Under the pieces are notes generated by a model that was not told where the DNA came from, searched no databases, and worked only from the letters and a program-made list of their open reading frames with translations. Below, in pieces: positions 46,608 to 59,138 of a stretch of 64,000 nucleotides of DNA. Each line of letters opens with the position of its first letter. Position 1 is the first letter of the stretch. The DNA is taken from the NCBI GenBank assembly GCA_021234155.1, contig JAJEKV010000002.1, positions 8,534,811 to 8,598,810 of the forward strand. The letters are read 5' to 3'. This stretch comes from Isoetes taiwanensis (Eukaryota; Streptophyta; Lycopodiopsida; Isoetales; Isoetaceae). A program made the position numbers and the translations under genes.

Positions 46608-46961
46608 ATGCTGCACAACAATTTGTTGAGGAGTGGCATTCCTTTCAGCCTTGCAGATATGATAAATTCTATTAACATGTCCAACAACAAATTATCAGGC
46701 CATATTCCAAAATCACTGGCATTTAGAGAGACAATTTGGGAAGGGCTCAATGTGTCAAACAATAATCTTAGTGAGAAGACCCCACAAGGATTTGCCTTCA
46801 ATTACATAGGGGCATCTAGCTTCAGAGGCAACCTGGGACTATGCGATCATCCCTTGCAACCATATTCAGGACGGACATTCATATCCCTTTTGTCTTCAAT
46901 TAGAAATTTTTGGAAATCAATAAATGCATGGGCCACAATGTGGCATGTGGGCTTGCAGTAA
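46608..46961 (+). pseudogene. LRR receptor-like fragment, unit 8 (117 codons, open)
   Basis: Same translation as unit 7, confirming that the two units are a recent duplicate pair. Confidence 0.82.
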
Positions 46962-46985
46962 CTCTAATATTAGGAAGCCATTGCT

Positions 46986-47287
46986 TGTCTAGTTTATCCT
47001 CATGCAAAGGTCTAGTGCAGTAGTGACCTAGATGCAACGGTTGCCTTTGATAGCCTAAGAAATCTGTGGTCACATGAAATGCCATAAGTGTTGCATATGT
47101 CCAGATTAAGGAAGATGAGAAAGCTATGAAGTTGTTTCAAGAAATGCAAGCTAAAGAGTGGAGAAAGGGAAAAAGATTGCATGCTCTTTCTTTAAGCTGC
47201 AATTTAATGATGCATGTAGCTATTGACGATGCCCTTCTTGACATGTATGGAAAATAATATTACCACAAGGAGGCACTAGAAGTAACA
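46986..47287 (+). pseudogene. PPR fragment, unit 8
   Basis: Majority sequence except TTATCCTCATG for TTATCCTGATG and GTGTTGCAT for GTGCTGCAT. Both changes are at CTG sites. Confidence 0.8.
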
Positions 47288-48935
47288 ACTTCAAACATGT
47301 ATTTATTCTAGTCTGTCATTGAAGCTATTCAAATTAGACATTGCAACATGGATTAGGGATGATGTAGATATGTTATGTGAAGCCGTTCCGTTTTCCATTG
47401 ACATGTTGTTACATAGATTGTACATGAGATTTCAAATTCCTCGCTTCGCTAGAGTTTTAGAAAAGCTTATGTGGCACATTAGTATATTTTAGAACGAGAT
47501 CATTTGTAGTAAATATATTAATCTTTGTGGCATAACAAAGGGTTGTGTTTAGGTTCCCCGTTTAAACAATTTTTTGCCCCTTAGATGTAAATTCTCCGTT
47601 TTCAAACTCACGCTCGATGAATGGTGGAACCTGAATTAGGCCTGGACATAGCCAAGATCCCAATGAGGATGTTGGGCTAATTGAAGCTAATAGTACACCA
47701 TTAGGCCTTGGACATAGCCAAGATCCCAATGAGAATGTTGGAGTATATCAAGTAGTAGGAGGGTTGACCATCTACATTGTGGACAATATTGATCAGTGGG
47801 GTTAGTAATTGATTCGGCCATTGGATTGTGCCCAAAATAATTGAATTGATGACCGGGATGAAGAAACGGAAAAATAGTGCAAGAGATTGATTCCGGATGC
47901 AATCCCTAAATCCCATTGGGCTTTCTTGTTGGTAGAGCATCTAGATTGCCCAATCAAAATATAGAGAGAAGCTAGGACACATTACTTTAGGAGCCCACTC
48001 TCTTTAGCTTAAATTTGTTGTCGCTTCCCATCCGCATCGCAAATGAGATTGGCAACGCAGTTTTCAGCACTTTTGTTGAATGAAAATAAAGATGCAGTTA
48101 TAAATTTCTTCTGCAGAAGCATCAGTAATTGGCATTTTTTTTTATTTCTTGGAGAGGTGTTTATATGTCAATGTATTCAGGTATTGGCTACTCTTTTGAT
48201 ATTTTAAATATGAGAAATCGACTACTACTATTCACAAGCTTAGTCATCTCGAAATGAGAAGCAGAAATGCCACATAAAGAGAAACCATACACCCTAAAAT
48301 TTAGCTGCCAATTCCCTTACCACATTAGTATAAATGAGATTAAATAGATTAATCTTCCTAGCTGTAAATGCTATTGTGGCATAACAAAGGGTTTTGTTTA
48401 GGTTCCCGATTTAAACAATGTTTGCCCATTAGATGTAAATCGACCGTTTTCAAACTCATGCTCGGTGAATGGTGGAACCTGAATTAGGCCTTGGACATAG
48501 TCAAGATCCCAATGGGGATTTGGGCTAATTGAAGATAATAGTACAGCATTAGCCCTTGGATATAGCCAAGATTCCAATAAGGATGTTGGGCCAATTGAAG
48601 ATAATAGTATACCATGTAGTAGGAGGGTTGATCATCTGCATTATAAACTCTATATGGGTTGACCATCTACATTGTGGACAATATTGACTAGTGGTGGTTA
48701 CTAGTTGATTTGGCCATTGGATTATGCCCAAATTAACGAAGAAACGGAAAAATAGTGCAAGAGATTGATTCCCATTCAATCCCTAAATCCCACTAGCCTT
48801 ATGTAACACAGTTCCAAAGATACATGTCCTTGCCATAGTTCCAAAGTTAGGTCAAATTCTAATATGGCTTGCTACATTGCAATTGTGGGGTATTAGTATG
48901 TGGAGTTTGTGAATAATACTAGGTTTTGACAACTT

Positions 48936-49290
48936 ATGCTGCACAACAATTTGTTGAGGAGTGGCATTCCTTTCAGCCTTGCAGATATGATAAATTCTAT
49001 TAACATGTCCAACAACAAATTATCGGGCCATATTCCAAAATCAACGGCATTTAGAGAGACAATTTGGGAAGGGCTCAATGTGTCAAACAATCATCTTTAG
49101 TGAGAAGACCCCACAAGGATTTGCCTTCAATTACATAGGGGCATCTAGCTTCAGAGGCAAAGGGACTATCACGATCATCCCTTGCAACCATATTCGTGAT
49201 GAGACAATCATATCCCTTTTTGTCTTCAATTAGAAATTTTTGAAATCAATAAATGCATGGGCCACAATGTGGCATGTGGGCTTGCAAGAA
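48936..49290 (+). pseudogene. LRR receptor-like fragment, unit 9 (broken)
   Basis: Frame lost by an inserted T in CATCTTTAG, by AGAGGCAAAGGG in place of AGAGGCAACCCGGG, and by CGTGATGAG in place of CAGGACGG. The stop region reads 'CTTGCAAGAAC' instead of 'CTTGCAGTAAC'. Confidence 0.8.
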
Positions 49291-49563
49291 CTCTAATATT
49301 AGGAAGCCATTGCTTGTCTAGTTTATCGATGCAAAGGTCTAGTGCGGTAGTGACCTAGATGCAATGATTTGCCTTTGATAGCCTAAGAAACTGTGGGTCA
49401 CATGAAATGCCATAAGTCTTTGCATATGTCCAGATTAAGGAAGATGAGAAAGCTATGAAGTTGTTTCAAGAAATGCAAGCTAAAGAGTGGAGAAAGGGAA
49501 AAAGATTGCATGCTCTTTCTTTAAGCTGCAATTTAATGATGCATGTAGCTATTGACGATGCTA

Positions 49564-51242
49564 TGACGCTCCCTGAATATATATGACACCCAGTAGATAC
49601 ATACGGGGACTTTCCCTCCCATGGCAAACCAACTTGCCATGAGTGTGGTTCTCCTCCGTCTATTTCGGGCCATCTATGAAATGATGCCCCAAAGAAGGAC
49701 ACGAAAGGGGTCATTCGCCCACGCCTTCAATGGGACTCCTAACGCCACCGGAAGCATGAATACAAGGGTTAGCACACAAAGATAAATCATATATAAATAA
49801 CCACCAACGAAGGGTGGCGATCAATCCAAATACCAACGGCATAGAATATGCATCTAAACCTAAGAAAACACCCAAACCCGGGTTCTACCTACTCGGACTC
49901 CGGTGAGGATCGACCGACGGGCTGGGCCTCAAGAGATCAGCGCATCGAGTCTTGGCATGGCGTTGGTCGGCATAGAACATCGGCTAGGGTTGACCACTCC
50001 ATCCGCCCCTCACGGTGCACACTTTGCGGATGGGTCAATTCACGCTTATGGCTTCGCTTATAGCCTTCCCAGGAGACGCAGGTTCAAGGTATCACCCTTT
50101 GAGCCTACTCGTGTTCATGACCTTTGGTCCGATGAGGCAGGTCGGGGAAGCGCCCCTTCCGAATCACGGTGTGGTTCCATGGGTGAGCTAGAGAATACGT
50201 GCGCATCAGCACCCCCGCATCCGCACCGACTTACTCACCCTAAATCTACCCAAAGTGCAAGGTGCCCCATACGGGTCACACCACTACACCGTGGAGTGTC
50301 GGACCCATACCCGGCCCTCACGCGGCGGCGCCATCGCCTAGCCCTCGAGGAGTCTCAGAGCCTTTATGTTCGCGGCAAGACCCCACCCCCACTTCACCAT
50401 TTGTGTTCCTTGTCCGGTGCTAAGCGGTCCCCATAGCATCTATGACCCGTGGGCTCTTGTGCACAGGCCGCAATATTGGGAATTCTGAGGTTTTATCTAG
50501 GAACATACTAACGTATATGAGTCAAAGAGGTCTCTACCCCCCCTTATTTCCCCATTTCCAGAGAGTGATACCATACAAAGAACTATCAATCCATCCTTTT
50601 AGGAACCAAACCGTAATCGTAATATAAAGAGAACTTTACCTTTACAATCAAGGGTTAGTTCCTACCATTAAAAACACGTAGAGAAATGCATGTAACATCA
50701 CAACAAGTGCCCAACAGGGCGCTACCTAGAATTCACAACTAAACTACTACCAACGGTGTTTCTACTGGACCCGTTATCGTGGGGTGCTTCCATAGTGTCT
50801 GACAAGGGTGGCAAAGAAGAAGCGCCTAGGGGTTGTTTAGTGATTTTGGTGAGGTCAGCAACAGTCCTTTGGCCAGCTTTGCCTTGGCCAAAGCTTAACA
50901 GTCCTTAAGGCCACCTCCTTGAAGCCCAAAGAGCCCTCTCCTCCATCTCCAAATTGCTCCTAATTCGAATTGGGGCACAAAAGCCCTAATTTGGGTGTCC
51001 AAAATGGAAACCATGCCTTGCCCAATCGATTTGGGCCAAGTGGCACCCCCTTGTTGGTGCTAATTAACTAATTTAGCTTAATTAGGGTAATTAGGCTATA
51101 TACTTATAATTATCCACAATGGATTTATTAACATAGCTAAATAAAACCATTGTGGTCGGCTCCCACTTAGACAATTACCCCCTTATGCCCTAGTGGCGTG
51201 TCCCGCTGCATCGATACCGTGATAAATGCCTCGAACGCCACA
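49564..51242 (-). repeat. 3' LTR (left copy, 1,679 bp)
   Basis: Starts TGACGCTCCCTG and ends GAACGCCACA (plus strand), giving TGTGGCG...CA ends in sense. It matches 57,472-59,138 over its length, for example CCATCTATGAAATGATGCCC and CTTTACAATCAAGGGTTAG. Many differences between the two LTRs are at CAG/CTG/CCGG sites. Confidence 0.88.
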
Positions 51243-51290
51243 TTCTCCCCACCTTAAAAATGATGCCGCCCTCAAAGATCAAGACTACTG
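51243..51290 (-). other. Polypurine tract and end of a decayed pol-like 3' region
   Basis: Sense AAGGTGGGGAGAA directly abuts the LTR start TGTGGCG. Just upstream in sense is ATCTTTGAGGGCGGCATCAT, a spelling of the 'fEgGgii' tail often seen at the end of plant Ty3-type polyproteins. That comparison is from memory. Confidence 0.75.
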
Positions 51291-54200
51291 TTGTTGTGGC
51301 AACACATCATGATCATCGCTTAGGGACCGTCAAAAAGTGAAACCAAAAGTTTGTGGAAGTCTCACTGCTTTCATCCGTGGTGACGAAGCTCACACTCTAT
51401 CTATTTTGAAAGCATTCTGCCTATAGATACGTGTAATCGATTATATATTAAAGATGTGTATAGATATAAAGAACTTCCATTTGTTGTTATATTATAATAC
51501 AGAGTTATTAATCTCGCACTGTTTAATAAAAAGTCATTCTAATCATATTAACTTTTGTGTGTATATGTATTATATTCTCCCTTCACTTTACAATTTTGTT
51601 TTCCTATTTTGGTACAATTTTAACAACTCATATATTGCTATTGTGAGTGTTTAGATGCCTCGACATTTATAGTTACCCTTTAATAGAATTATATATTGTA
51701 ATCAGATATTCCATTTTGACCTATATACGCTAACGCTATCTAAGTCTCGTTATTCCCTTAGGAGTTTGTGTAAGACATACATACTTATCCCTTCTATTAT
51801 ATTTGATTATGTGTTTAATAACTTGTTGATTATCTTTAATGTTTCCACAATCACACTTTCTATCTTTAGCATAGATTACAGTCACATGAGGACACATATT
51901 AATTCATTGGTTATGTTTGTACATTTACCAGACGTCCCGATATTCTTGTATTTGAATTACTTATTTATTTTATTGTTATTTTCATAAATTTATCACACAT
52001 ACAGTACAGTATAATTGACGATACATTCAACGTAATTGGTACCCCCGCCGCTATCCGGCAAAGGCTATGGCTATGCAATCGCCCTATATCACGTAAGGCC
52101 GGGCCATGACATTATGGTGTTCACGGGCGGAAGCATCAAAACCATGCGTGGTCCGGCCCGAGCCCGTTAGATGATGATAACCGAGGAGGTCCCGCCCTAC
52201 TTGAAGTAGAAGTGCTGAATGTTGGGAATAAGGAGTGTTAAGATATCCCTAATTTGGATGGATACCGAGAAAATTGGTATGACGATGTTTGGTATCTAAG
52301 TGAAATGTCGGACCTAAAAATTACGAGGATTGATGTATGATGCATCTAGGTTGCTATTCAATGTAGAAGGAGACTGGATATAGCACATATATATCCGTGG
52401 AGAAGTGGTTTATGATTATCTACTATAGACCATGTTAAGGAGGTACTATGCCAAGGTGGAAACCGGATTATAAGTACCCACCGAGAGGGGAAAACACTTT
52501 AAAAGTGTAGGTTTGATTCGTGGAACCAGAGAGAATAATGTGTATGAGGATGTTGATCCATAAATTATGGATTATAAAATTACACATATATTGTGTTTGG
52601 TAAAGAGATTGATGTCCCCGAGGTGTGAAACAAAGACGCAAGATTATAGATTTACTAAGAAGACCACGTAGGCACGTGAATACACTTAATAACGTTGGTC
52701 AAATGCATGATCCTTATGCGTGGTGAAAATTAAAGAAATGGCCAGATCCTATGTCTCACGGGGTATGTAGACGGATAAGAGATCGACAATAGTGTGGGAC
52801 GAAGTTTTCCCACAAGGTGAAGAGAGCCGAGGTCGAACCGACGAACGGGAATAAGCATTCGAAGATCGCCGGAATGGAAGACCAGAATTGCTAGCAAAGG
52901 GTGCAAACCGCCCGAAAGCTACAAAGTTGGCGGCTTATTCTATGAAGGAAAGTTGACGCTGAACTAATGATACATTAGGGAAGGCAAGTAATATACCCAC
53001 ACCCACAAGTGGGAGACAAGAGGTGCTTGAAAGTTGTTGTAAACAATGTTTCAAATATAGAGAGTTTGAGGGACACTTTGAAGAGACCAAAGCCCGGAAT
53101 ATGAAGAAGGGGAGGCATCCAATGAACATCTCGCCAAGGAGGATGTGCTCGACTTGGTATTGTGTGTGCATCCCGAGGAGTAGTTCCGCTGGTAGATGTG
53201 TATTAGGACCGCTTACTAGGAACATAACTAGAAAAAGATAGGATATATACTAGAACTTTTAGTTCACATATATGAATACGGAGGTAATGAAGATAAAAAT
53301 TCCTATAGTAGACATTACGATGTCCACTAGGAACTTAGGGTGGCATGTGCCTTATGGAATTTATGACTAGAGCGTGAGGACCAAGGCAACCTAAGGATAG
53401 AGAGTCTAGAAGGTGTGGTGTGAAATCCACCGCATATATAGGAGAAGCAACTAGGGGCATATTACGTGACAATGTTTATTTAGTAGTAAGAAGCTATAAT
53501 GATATGCTTATATGGAAGATGAAGATATTGGGTCGGGTGGGTATGCTTTACCGCAGATAAGCATTCAAGTTATCTAAGAATGGTTAGAGTTGACTATCTT
53601 AGATAATGGTTAGAGTTGACTATCTTAGATCAAGGAAGATGAGAAAAGTTTAAATGAGTGAGAATAGCTAGAGTAAGTCTAGCATATACGATGATGTTAT
53701 TGCTCAAAAACATCCCGAGGATGGTTGAAACGGTATTGGAATAACCGATAATGAGAGCTTAACTACTCAAAGGTTCTAGATACCAATGTATTAGTTCAAC
53801 GCTATAAGCTAAGAGCATTTATTTGGTTTTGGGAATGAAAAGATATATAAGAATATCGGCCCCCGATGGAAGATAAGAAGGGGTAACGATGACTTTGGCG
53901 ATTATACCTTTAGGGATAACCAAGAAGAGGGCAAGACTTAGGAATTCCAAGTCCCCGATAAAATCAAGACGAGGTGTATTGATCGGGACGTGTTAAGATT
54001 ATATAGACCAAGAGTCCATATAATCAAGAGTTACCCTACACGCCGTGAACAATTCTAGGTAATAAGTAGAAGCCGGAGGATCCGCTTCCTTGCGAGCATA
54101 GACCCGTAGAGATTATGACTTTGAAACTCTTAAGAGGGTAAGGAATTGATAATCATATGGCGGTTACTAACCTAAGATTGAAACATTGGATTTTCCTATT

Positions 54201-54513
54201 AGAAGACCCGGGGGTTTTAGTGCCTCCGCTTCATTGTGAGGGAGCCAAAGACGACAACATTCAAAGGGATCAAAAGTTGAGGTTGACATGCTAACTTAAG
54301 ATAAATAGGTTAGGTGTGACAAAACATGGCTTTAAATGCAAATTAATCAAGGAACCTTTAGAAAAGGCCTTGGACCGTGGTAAAACCTTTGGAACTATGG
54401 CATAATCCCATGGGAAAATTATAGTTTATGTAACGGGTTAAAGTACCATAAGTTTAAATTCATCCCTTTTAGGTCAACCCCTTAGGTTAAGATACTCCAT
54501 GGTGGCGCATTTT
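51291..54513. other. LTR-element interior, left part, no recognisable coding
   Basis: An AT-rich stretch (51,430-52,020) is followed by sequence of mixed composition with no open frame over 100 codons and no retroviral-type motif found. TAGAGTTGACTATCTTAGAT is tandemly repeated near 53,585-53,630. Confidence 0.5.
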
Positions 54514-54610
54514 TTGGGTGACGGTCACTATTTATTTATACATACCATATAAATACATGGAACGCCACATTCTCCCTCTTAGAAAAATAATGCTGCCCTC
54601 AAAGATTGGG
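54514..54610 (-). repeat. Second internal copy of the LTR edge, polypurine tract and pol tail
   Basis: GAACGCCACATTCTCCC at 54,561-54,577, followed by TTAGAAAAATAATGCTGCCC and TCAAAGAT, repeats the junction at 51,233-51,290 with differences. It is probably the remnant of a related element's 3' end fused inside this one. Confidence 0.72.
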
Positions 54611-56613
54611 GTTAGTTAAACAAATGACGGCTAATCTAAAACCGCAATAGAAGGAAGTATACATAAAAGGAAGGTAATTCCTTATTTCCAAAGGTAATAG
54701 CATGAAAGCTTAAAACATAGAAGAGTTTAAGCACCAAGGTGCATTTGACATACTTATCATAAGAAGGTTTAAGGACCCAAGTCCGATATCAAACATCACC
54801 GTGAACAAAAAGGTAATGTGATATAGATAAGATAAACTGAAAGCCCGCCATCAGCAACCCTCCATACATGGGCAGGTCACGCATCAAGCATCGGCATGCA
54901 CATGTGAATACATCAAGATGTACAAGTCCAACATAGAGTTGGCCCCATTTGGGAAGTAGGTGGTACAAACACATCATAAGAACTACAAAGGTTACATTTC
55001 ACCCAGTTAGAGCAGAGCTCTAGCATTGTGGGATGAGGATATATGTTTGTTATGTACATAGCATGTAGACATAATGATAAACATGCTGGAGAGGTAATCT
55101 AAGTGGCTACATAATAAGGAGAGAAAGACAACATCCACTTTCGGCCGTAGGCTAAGGTAGGATGTCGAGTTGGCACCTGAAATAAATGTCAACGCCAATA
55201 GAATAAAGCTTAAGGTAGTGGGGTTGAGTAGTACAATCCCGTGATAGGTATCAAATAGGAGTTACATGCTAAAAGTTAAAATGTGTCTTGAGTAGACACC
55301 TAAAACTAGTTTTCCCACATGATCCATACCGATCAAAGCGGAGGTAACGCCGTTGGGTTACATGGAGGTATAAGTTAGATATATATAGGACTCGAACATG
55401 GATACAAGTCCAGGTGTTGTCTCAACATAGATAATTGTAGAAAGGGTCACAAAGTACAAGGCAAGCACCTTGATGACCTGTGTAATTCATGATTATATCT
55501 GAAGGCTCACCCGCCTTAGGCCATGGCTATGGCTTAAATGCGGATGTCAAGTCATTTGGAATGCCAAAACAGCAAAGATGACATCATGACAAAGAAATGT
55601 AATGAGTAACATTTCCAGGATGTAGGACAATGTTGAATTATAACCCCCAATGATAGGTAGGTTTACAACAGAAGGGGCATATAATAGCGGCTTAGAAGGC
55701 ACAAGACGGTTAACGGATACGTAAAGGATTGGTGACTCTACTGAATATAGATCACAACTAAAGGATAACGCCATTTGGGCACTAAAGGAATGGTTGGAAA
55801 TATTTTGCCCAACCATATTTGGATACCCTAGAAGGAGGTGAGTAATCAACAATGGTTGGGTGGCATTGGATTTGCGGGAGAACAACTCTAAAAAGGGGGT
55901 AGATGTTGTCACTTTGACAGCGGTGGTGTGATAACTACTCATAGCCATATAGGCGTGAAGTTTGGTACAAAATGATACCAAGGTTTGTACCCAATGTAGG
56001 ACTCATTACGACATGAGTATGTGTCATGATCTAGGGAAGTGATCCATAAAAAGGAACGAGACCAATGAGAAGGAATATTGAAGGGTGGTAGGATCAAAGG
56101 AATCCAAACCGATGGTCTAGAGGGGTGCCGCATGGCAGTCCCTAGTCGGTTGGACGACAAAGAGATCCTTTCTCCGGGAACCGAGACGAAGTCAAGGTTT
56201 AGACACTAGAGTGAGGCAACGCTAATTAGAATTATGTTTATAAAACATTACTTATATAACGTCGAATAAGGTCTAATATAAAGCATATGAATGTAGTATG
56301 GATTGAATCATGGCAAAATAAGAAACCGGTTATCAAGGCATCTACCAAAGGACAATAATAATTAAAGTTATGGATCGAGGAACCGAATAACCCGACATTA
56401 TTATCGCTCACCTAAAGAATATCCAAGGATATAACACATGCCGCTATTCTAGAGAGTTGCCTCGTCGTTAATTAAATTCCGAATTAGTCCCACCAAGTGA
56501 GTTGATGTTATCATAACAAGTTGGCGGACTTGCTAGATTACGCCGCGGTCATTTGGTCGGTTTATTCCTAGGGGATACTAGCTTTATATATGGTTAACAG
56601 CTTATCCGGGCTG
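54611..56613. other. LTR-element interior, right part, one unassigned 144-codon frame
   Basis: A minus-strand open frame at 55,981-55,547 (start MVSFCTKLHAYM, hydrophobic stretches, end VLAFQMT) is the longest here. I do not recognise it and it has no neighbours in frame. It may be chance or a decayed element gene. Confidence 0.4.
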
Positions 56614-56775
56614 ACTATGGCAGAAAGGTCGACTCCCTCGCGGGCCATGGCAAGAGTGCTTACCCCGGGGCTATGGCGAGAGAGTTTGCCCCCGCCGCTA
56701 TGGCAGAGAGCTTGCTCCCGCAGCTATGGCGAGAGCTTGCTCCGTGGCTATGGCGAGAGAGCTTGCCCTCGGCGG
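56614..56775. repeat. Minisatellite, six copies of a 24-31 bp CTATGGCGAGAG-type unit
   Basis: Copies start at 56,614, 56,645, 56,671, 56,698, 56,724 and 56,748. The core is CTATGGCGAGAGAGCTTGCC and the GC-rich ends vary. It lies in the element's 5' untranslated side. Confidence 0.85.
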
Positions 56776-56861
56776 AGTTGCCTCCACTTCGCATGTGCTC
56801 TAATTTTAAAATATAGATGCATTATAAATATTAGAAAAAGGGTTATATCCCTTCAAGAAAG

Positions 56862-57085
56862 AAGTTGGCTTATTGGTGAAGGTGTTGGTTTGGGTGCAGA
56901 AGGTCAGGGGTTCAAGACCCCATAGTACCCTTTTATATAAAAGTTGCTATGCAGAGAAATAGAGTACTATATGTGTATAAGAAATATGTGAAACACATAT
57001 GTTACATTCAAGAGAGAGTTTGGTGTGGTGGTAGGCACCTAGGTTTGGAGTTCAGAGGTCATGGGTTCAAATCTGGGTTGAGGCG
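56862..57085 (+). repeat. Two tRNA-derived, SINE-like segments in tandem
   Basis: The first has an A-box-like TTGGCTTATTGGTG (56,865-56,878) and B-box-like GGGGTTCAAGACCCC (56,907-56,921). The second has TTGGTGTGGTGGTAGG (57,019-57,034) and GGGTTCAAATCTGGG (57,063-57,077). Spacing of the boxes fits internal RNA polymerase III promoters. Neither folds into a full tRNA because no acceptor stem is visible, so these are probably SINE heads. Confidence 0.55.
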
Positions 57086-57452
57086 CCATAAAATATGTAT
57101 ATAAAGAAAATAATAAAATTTTTATACGGCGGAAATACGCGTTTTATACGGTCGGGCGCCGACAGCATTATACGCGTTTCTACCGCGTCTGTGAGTCGAT
57201 CAAAAGCAAGCGGCGCCCGAGTTGACTTTCGGGGCCCCTCCTTGACCATTTTTCGCCAGCTAACGACTGTCCTAGGGTATTTGGGGTACGCCCGATCCAA
57301 TGGAGCCATTTTACTTCTTCATCCAGCTACCTACAAAAGGTTATAGCCCCTCCAAACTTGGGTCCTCCCGCCTCTAACTTCTTTTAAACCTAACCGACGA
57401 AGCTACGAAGTTAGAGTTTGGCTGAATGCTATGATTCCTGGTCAACCGTAAT

Positions 57453-57466
57453 CATGGCTCGATACC
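57453..57466 (-). other. Primer-binding site, initiator-Met tRNA type
   Basis: Plus strand ATGGCTCGATACCA, so sense TGGTATCGAGCCAT. It matches the usual plant iMet site TGGTATCAGAGC except for the missing A of CAG, and lies 5 bp from the LTR edge. Confidence 0.82.
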
Positions 57467-57471
57467 ACCGG

Positions 57472-59138
57472 TGGACGCCCCTAATATATACCACATACCA
57501 GATACATTGTGGACTCCCCCCTCCCATGGCAACCAACTTGCCACGAGGGCTCCTCTCCGTTCATTTCGGGCCATCTATGAAATGATGCCCCAAAAAGAAG
57601 GACACGAAGGGTCATTCGCCCACGCCTTCAATGGGACTCCTACGCCGAAGCATGAATACAAGGGTTAGCACACAAGATAAATCATATATAAATAACCACC
57701 CGAAGGGTGGCGATCAATCCAAATACCAACGGCATAGAATATGCATCTAAACCTAAGAAAACACCCAAACCCCCGTGTTCTACCCCGCTCGACTCCAAAG
57801 AGGAGGATCGACTACCGGGCCTCAAGAGATCAGCGTAACCGAAGTCTTGGCATGGCGCTGGCTGGCATAGAACACCTGGGCTAGGGTTTGACCACTCCAT
57901 CCCCCTCAGGCACACTTTGCGATGGGTCAATTCACGCTTATGGCTTCGCTCGCTATAGCCTTCCTGAGACGCAGTTCAAGGTATCACCCTTTGAGCCTAC
58001 TCCGTGTTCATGACCTTTGGTCCGATGAGGCAGGTCGGGAAGCCGCCCCTTCCGTAATCACAAGTGGTTCCATGGGTGAGTTAGAGAATACGTCGCATCA
58101 GCCGACCCCCGCGATCCGTGCAGACTTACTCACCCTAAATCTACTCAAAGTGCAAGGTGCCCCATACGGTCACACCACTACACCTGTGGGAGTGTCGCAC
58201 TCCATACCCGCCCCCTCACGTGACCGGGCTATCGTGCCTAGCCCACTGTAGGGAGTCTCGTGAGCCTTTTATGTTCGTGCAAGACCCCACCCCCACTTTA
58301 CCATTGTGTTCCTTGTGCGGTGCTAAGCCAGCCCATAGCATCTATGACCCGGTGGGCTCTTGTGCACAGCCACAATATTGGGAATTACAGATTTATCTAG
58401 GAACATACTAACGTATATGAGTTCGTGAGGTCTCTACCCCATCCTTATTTCCCCATTTCAGAGTGATACCATACAAAGAACTATCAATCCATCCTTTTTA
58501 GGAACCAAACCGTAATCGTAATATAAAGAGAACTTACCTTTACAATCAAGGGTTAGTTCCTACCATTAAAACACGTAGAGAACAGATGAGAACATCACAA
58601 CAAGTGCCCAACAGGGCGCTACCCTAGAATTCACAACTAAACTACTACCAACCAGTGTTTCTTTTGGACCCGCTATCGGGTGCTTCCATAGTGTCAGATT
58701 TAAGGGTGGCAAAGAATGACTAGGGGTTGTTTAGTGATTTTGGTGAGGTCAGCAACAGTCCTTGGCGCCCGCCTGCTCCTTGGGCCAGCAATTCTTCCCA
58801 CCTCCTTGCCTGTTGCCAAAGCCGGCGGCTCCTCTCCCTCCATCTCCGGCTGCTCCTAATTCTGAATTGGGGCACAAAGCCCTAATTTGGGTGTCCAAAA
58901 TGGAAACCATGCCTTGCCCAATCGATTTGGGCCAAGTGGCACCCCCTTGTTGGTGCTAATTAACTAATTTAGCTTAATTAGGGTAATTAGGCTATATACT
59001 TCATAATTATCCACAATGGATTTATTAACATAGCTAAATAAAACCATTGTGGTCGACTCCCACTTAGACAATTACCCCCTTATGCCCTAGTGAGGTCCCC
59101 TGCGCATACGATACCGATAAAATGCCCGAACGTCCTGC
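57472..59138 (-). repeat. 5' LTR (right copy, 1,667 bp)
   Basis: Begins TGGACGCCCCTAATATATAC and runs to CGTCCTGCA. It would carry the promoter and transcription start in the minus direction. No TATA position could be fixed. Confidence 0.88.

Larger units (their letters stand above)
40628..47615. repeat. Macrosatellite units 6, 7 and 8 (2,343, 2,323 and 2,322 bp)
   Basis: Three consecutive undisturbed units begin at 40,628, 42,971 and 45,294. Units 7 and 8 are nearly identical and share private changes: 'ACTCACGCTCGATG' before the start, 'GTATATCAAGTAGTAGG' in block a, and CAATAATCTT in the LRR part. This marks them as a recent duplicate pair. Confidence 0.92.
49564..59138 (-). mobile_element. 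LTR retrotransposon, minus strand, apparently non-autonomous (9.6 kb)
   Basis: Two direct repeats of about 1.67 kb bound an internal region of about 6.2 kb. The primer-binding site and polypurine tract are both on the minus strand, so the 5' LTR is the right one. No gag, protease, RT, RNase H or integrase motif could be read on either strand of the interior. The insertion splits the PPR part of unit 9. The target duplication (a 5-bp site around GATGC) is blurred by sequence differences at the junctions. Confidence 0.82.

Noticed and set aside
55547-55981. 144-codon minus-strand frame as an envelope-like or integrase gene of the LTR element
   Set aside because: It is in the right orientation but shows no catalytic or membrane-protein signature that I could support.
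56614-56775. CRISPR-like array
   Set aside because: The repeats are contiguous, of unequal length and without unique spacers. It is a minisatellite in a plant retrotransposon.
57019-57077. A functional tRNA gene
   Set aside because: Box-like elements are present but no acceptor stem pairing or complete cloverleaf can be drawn.
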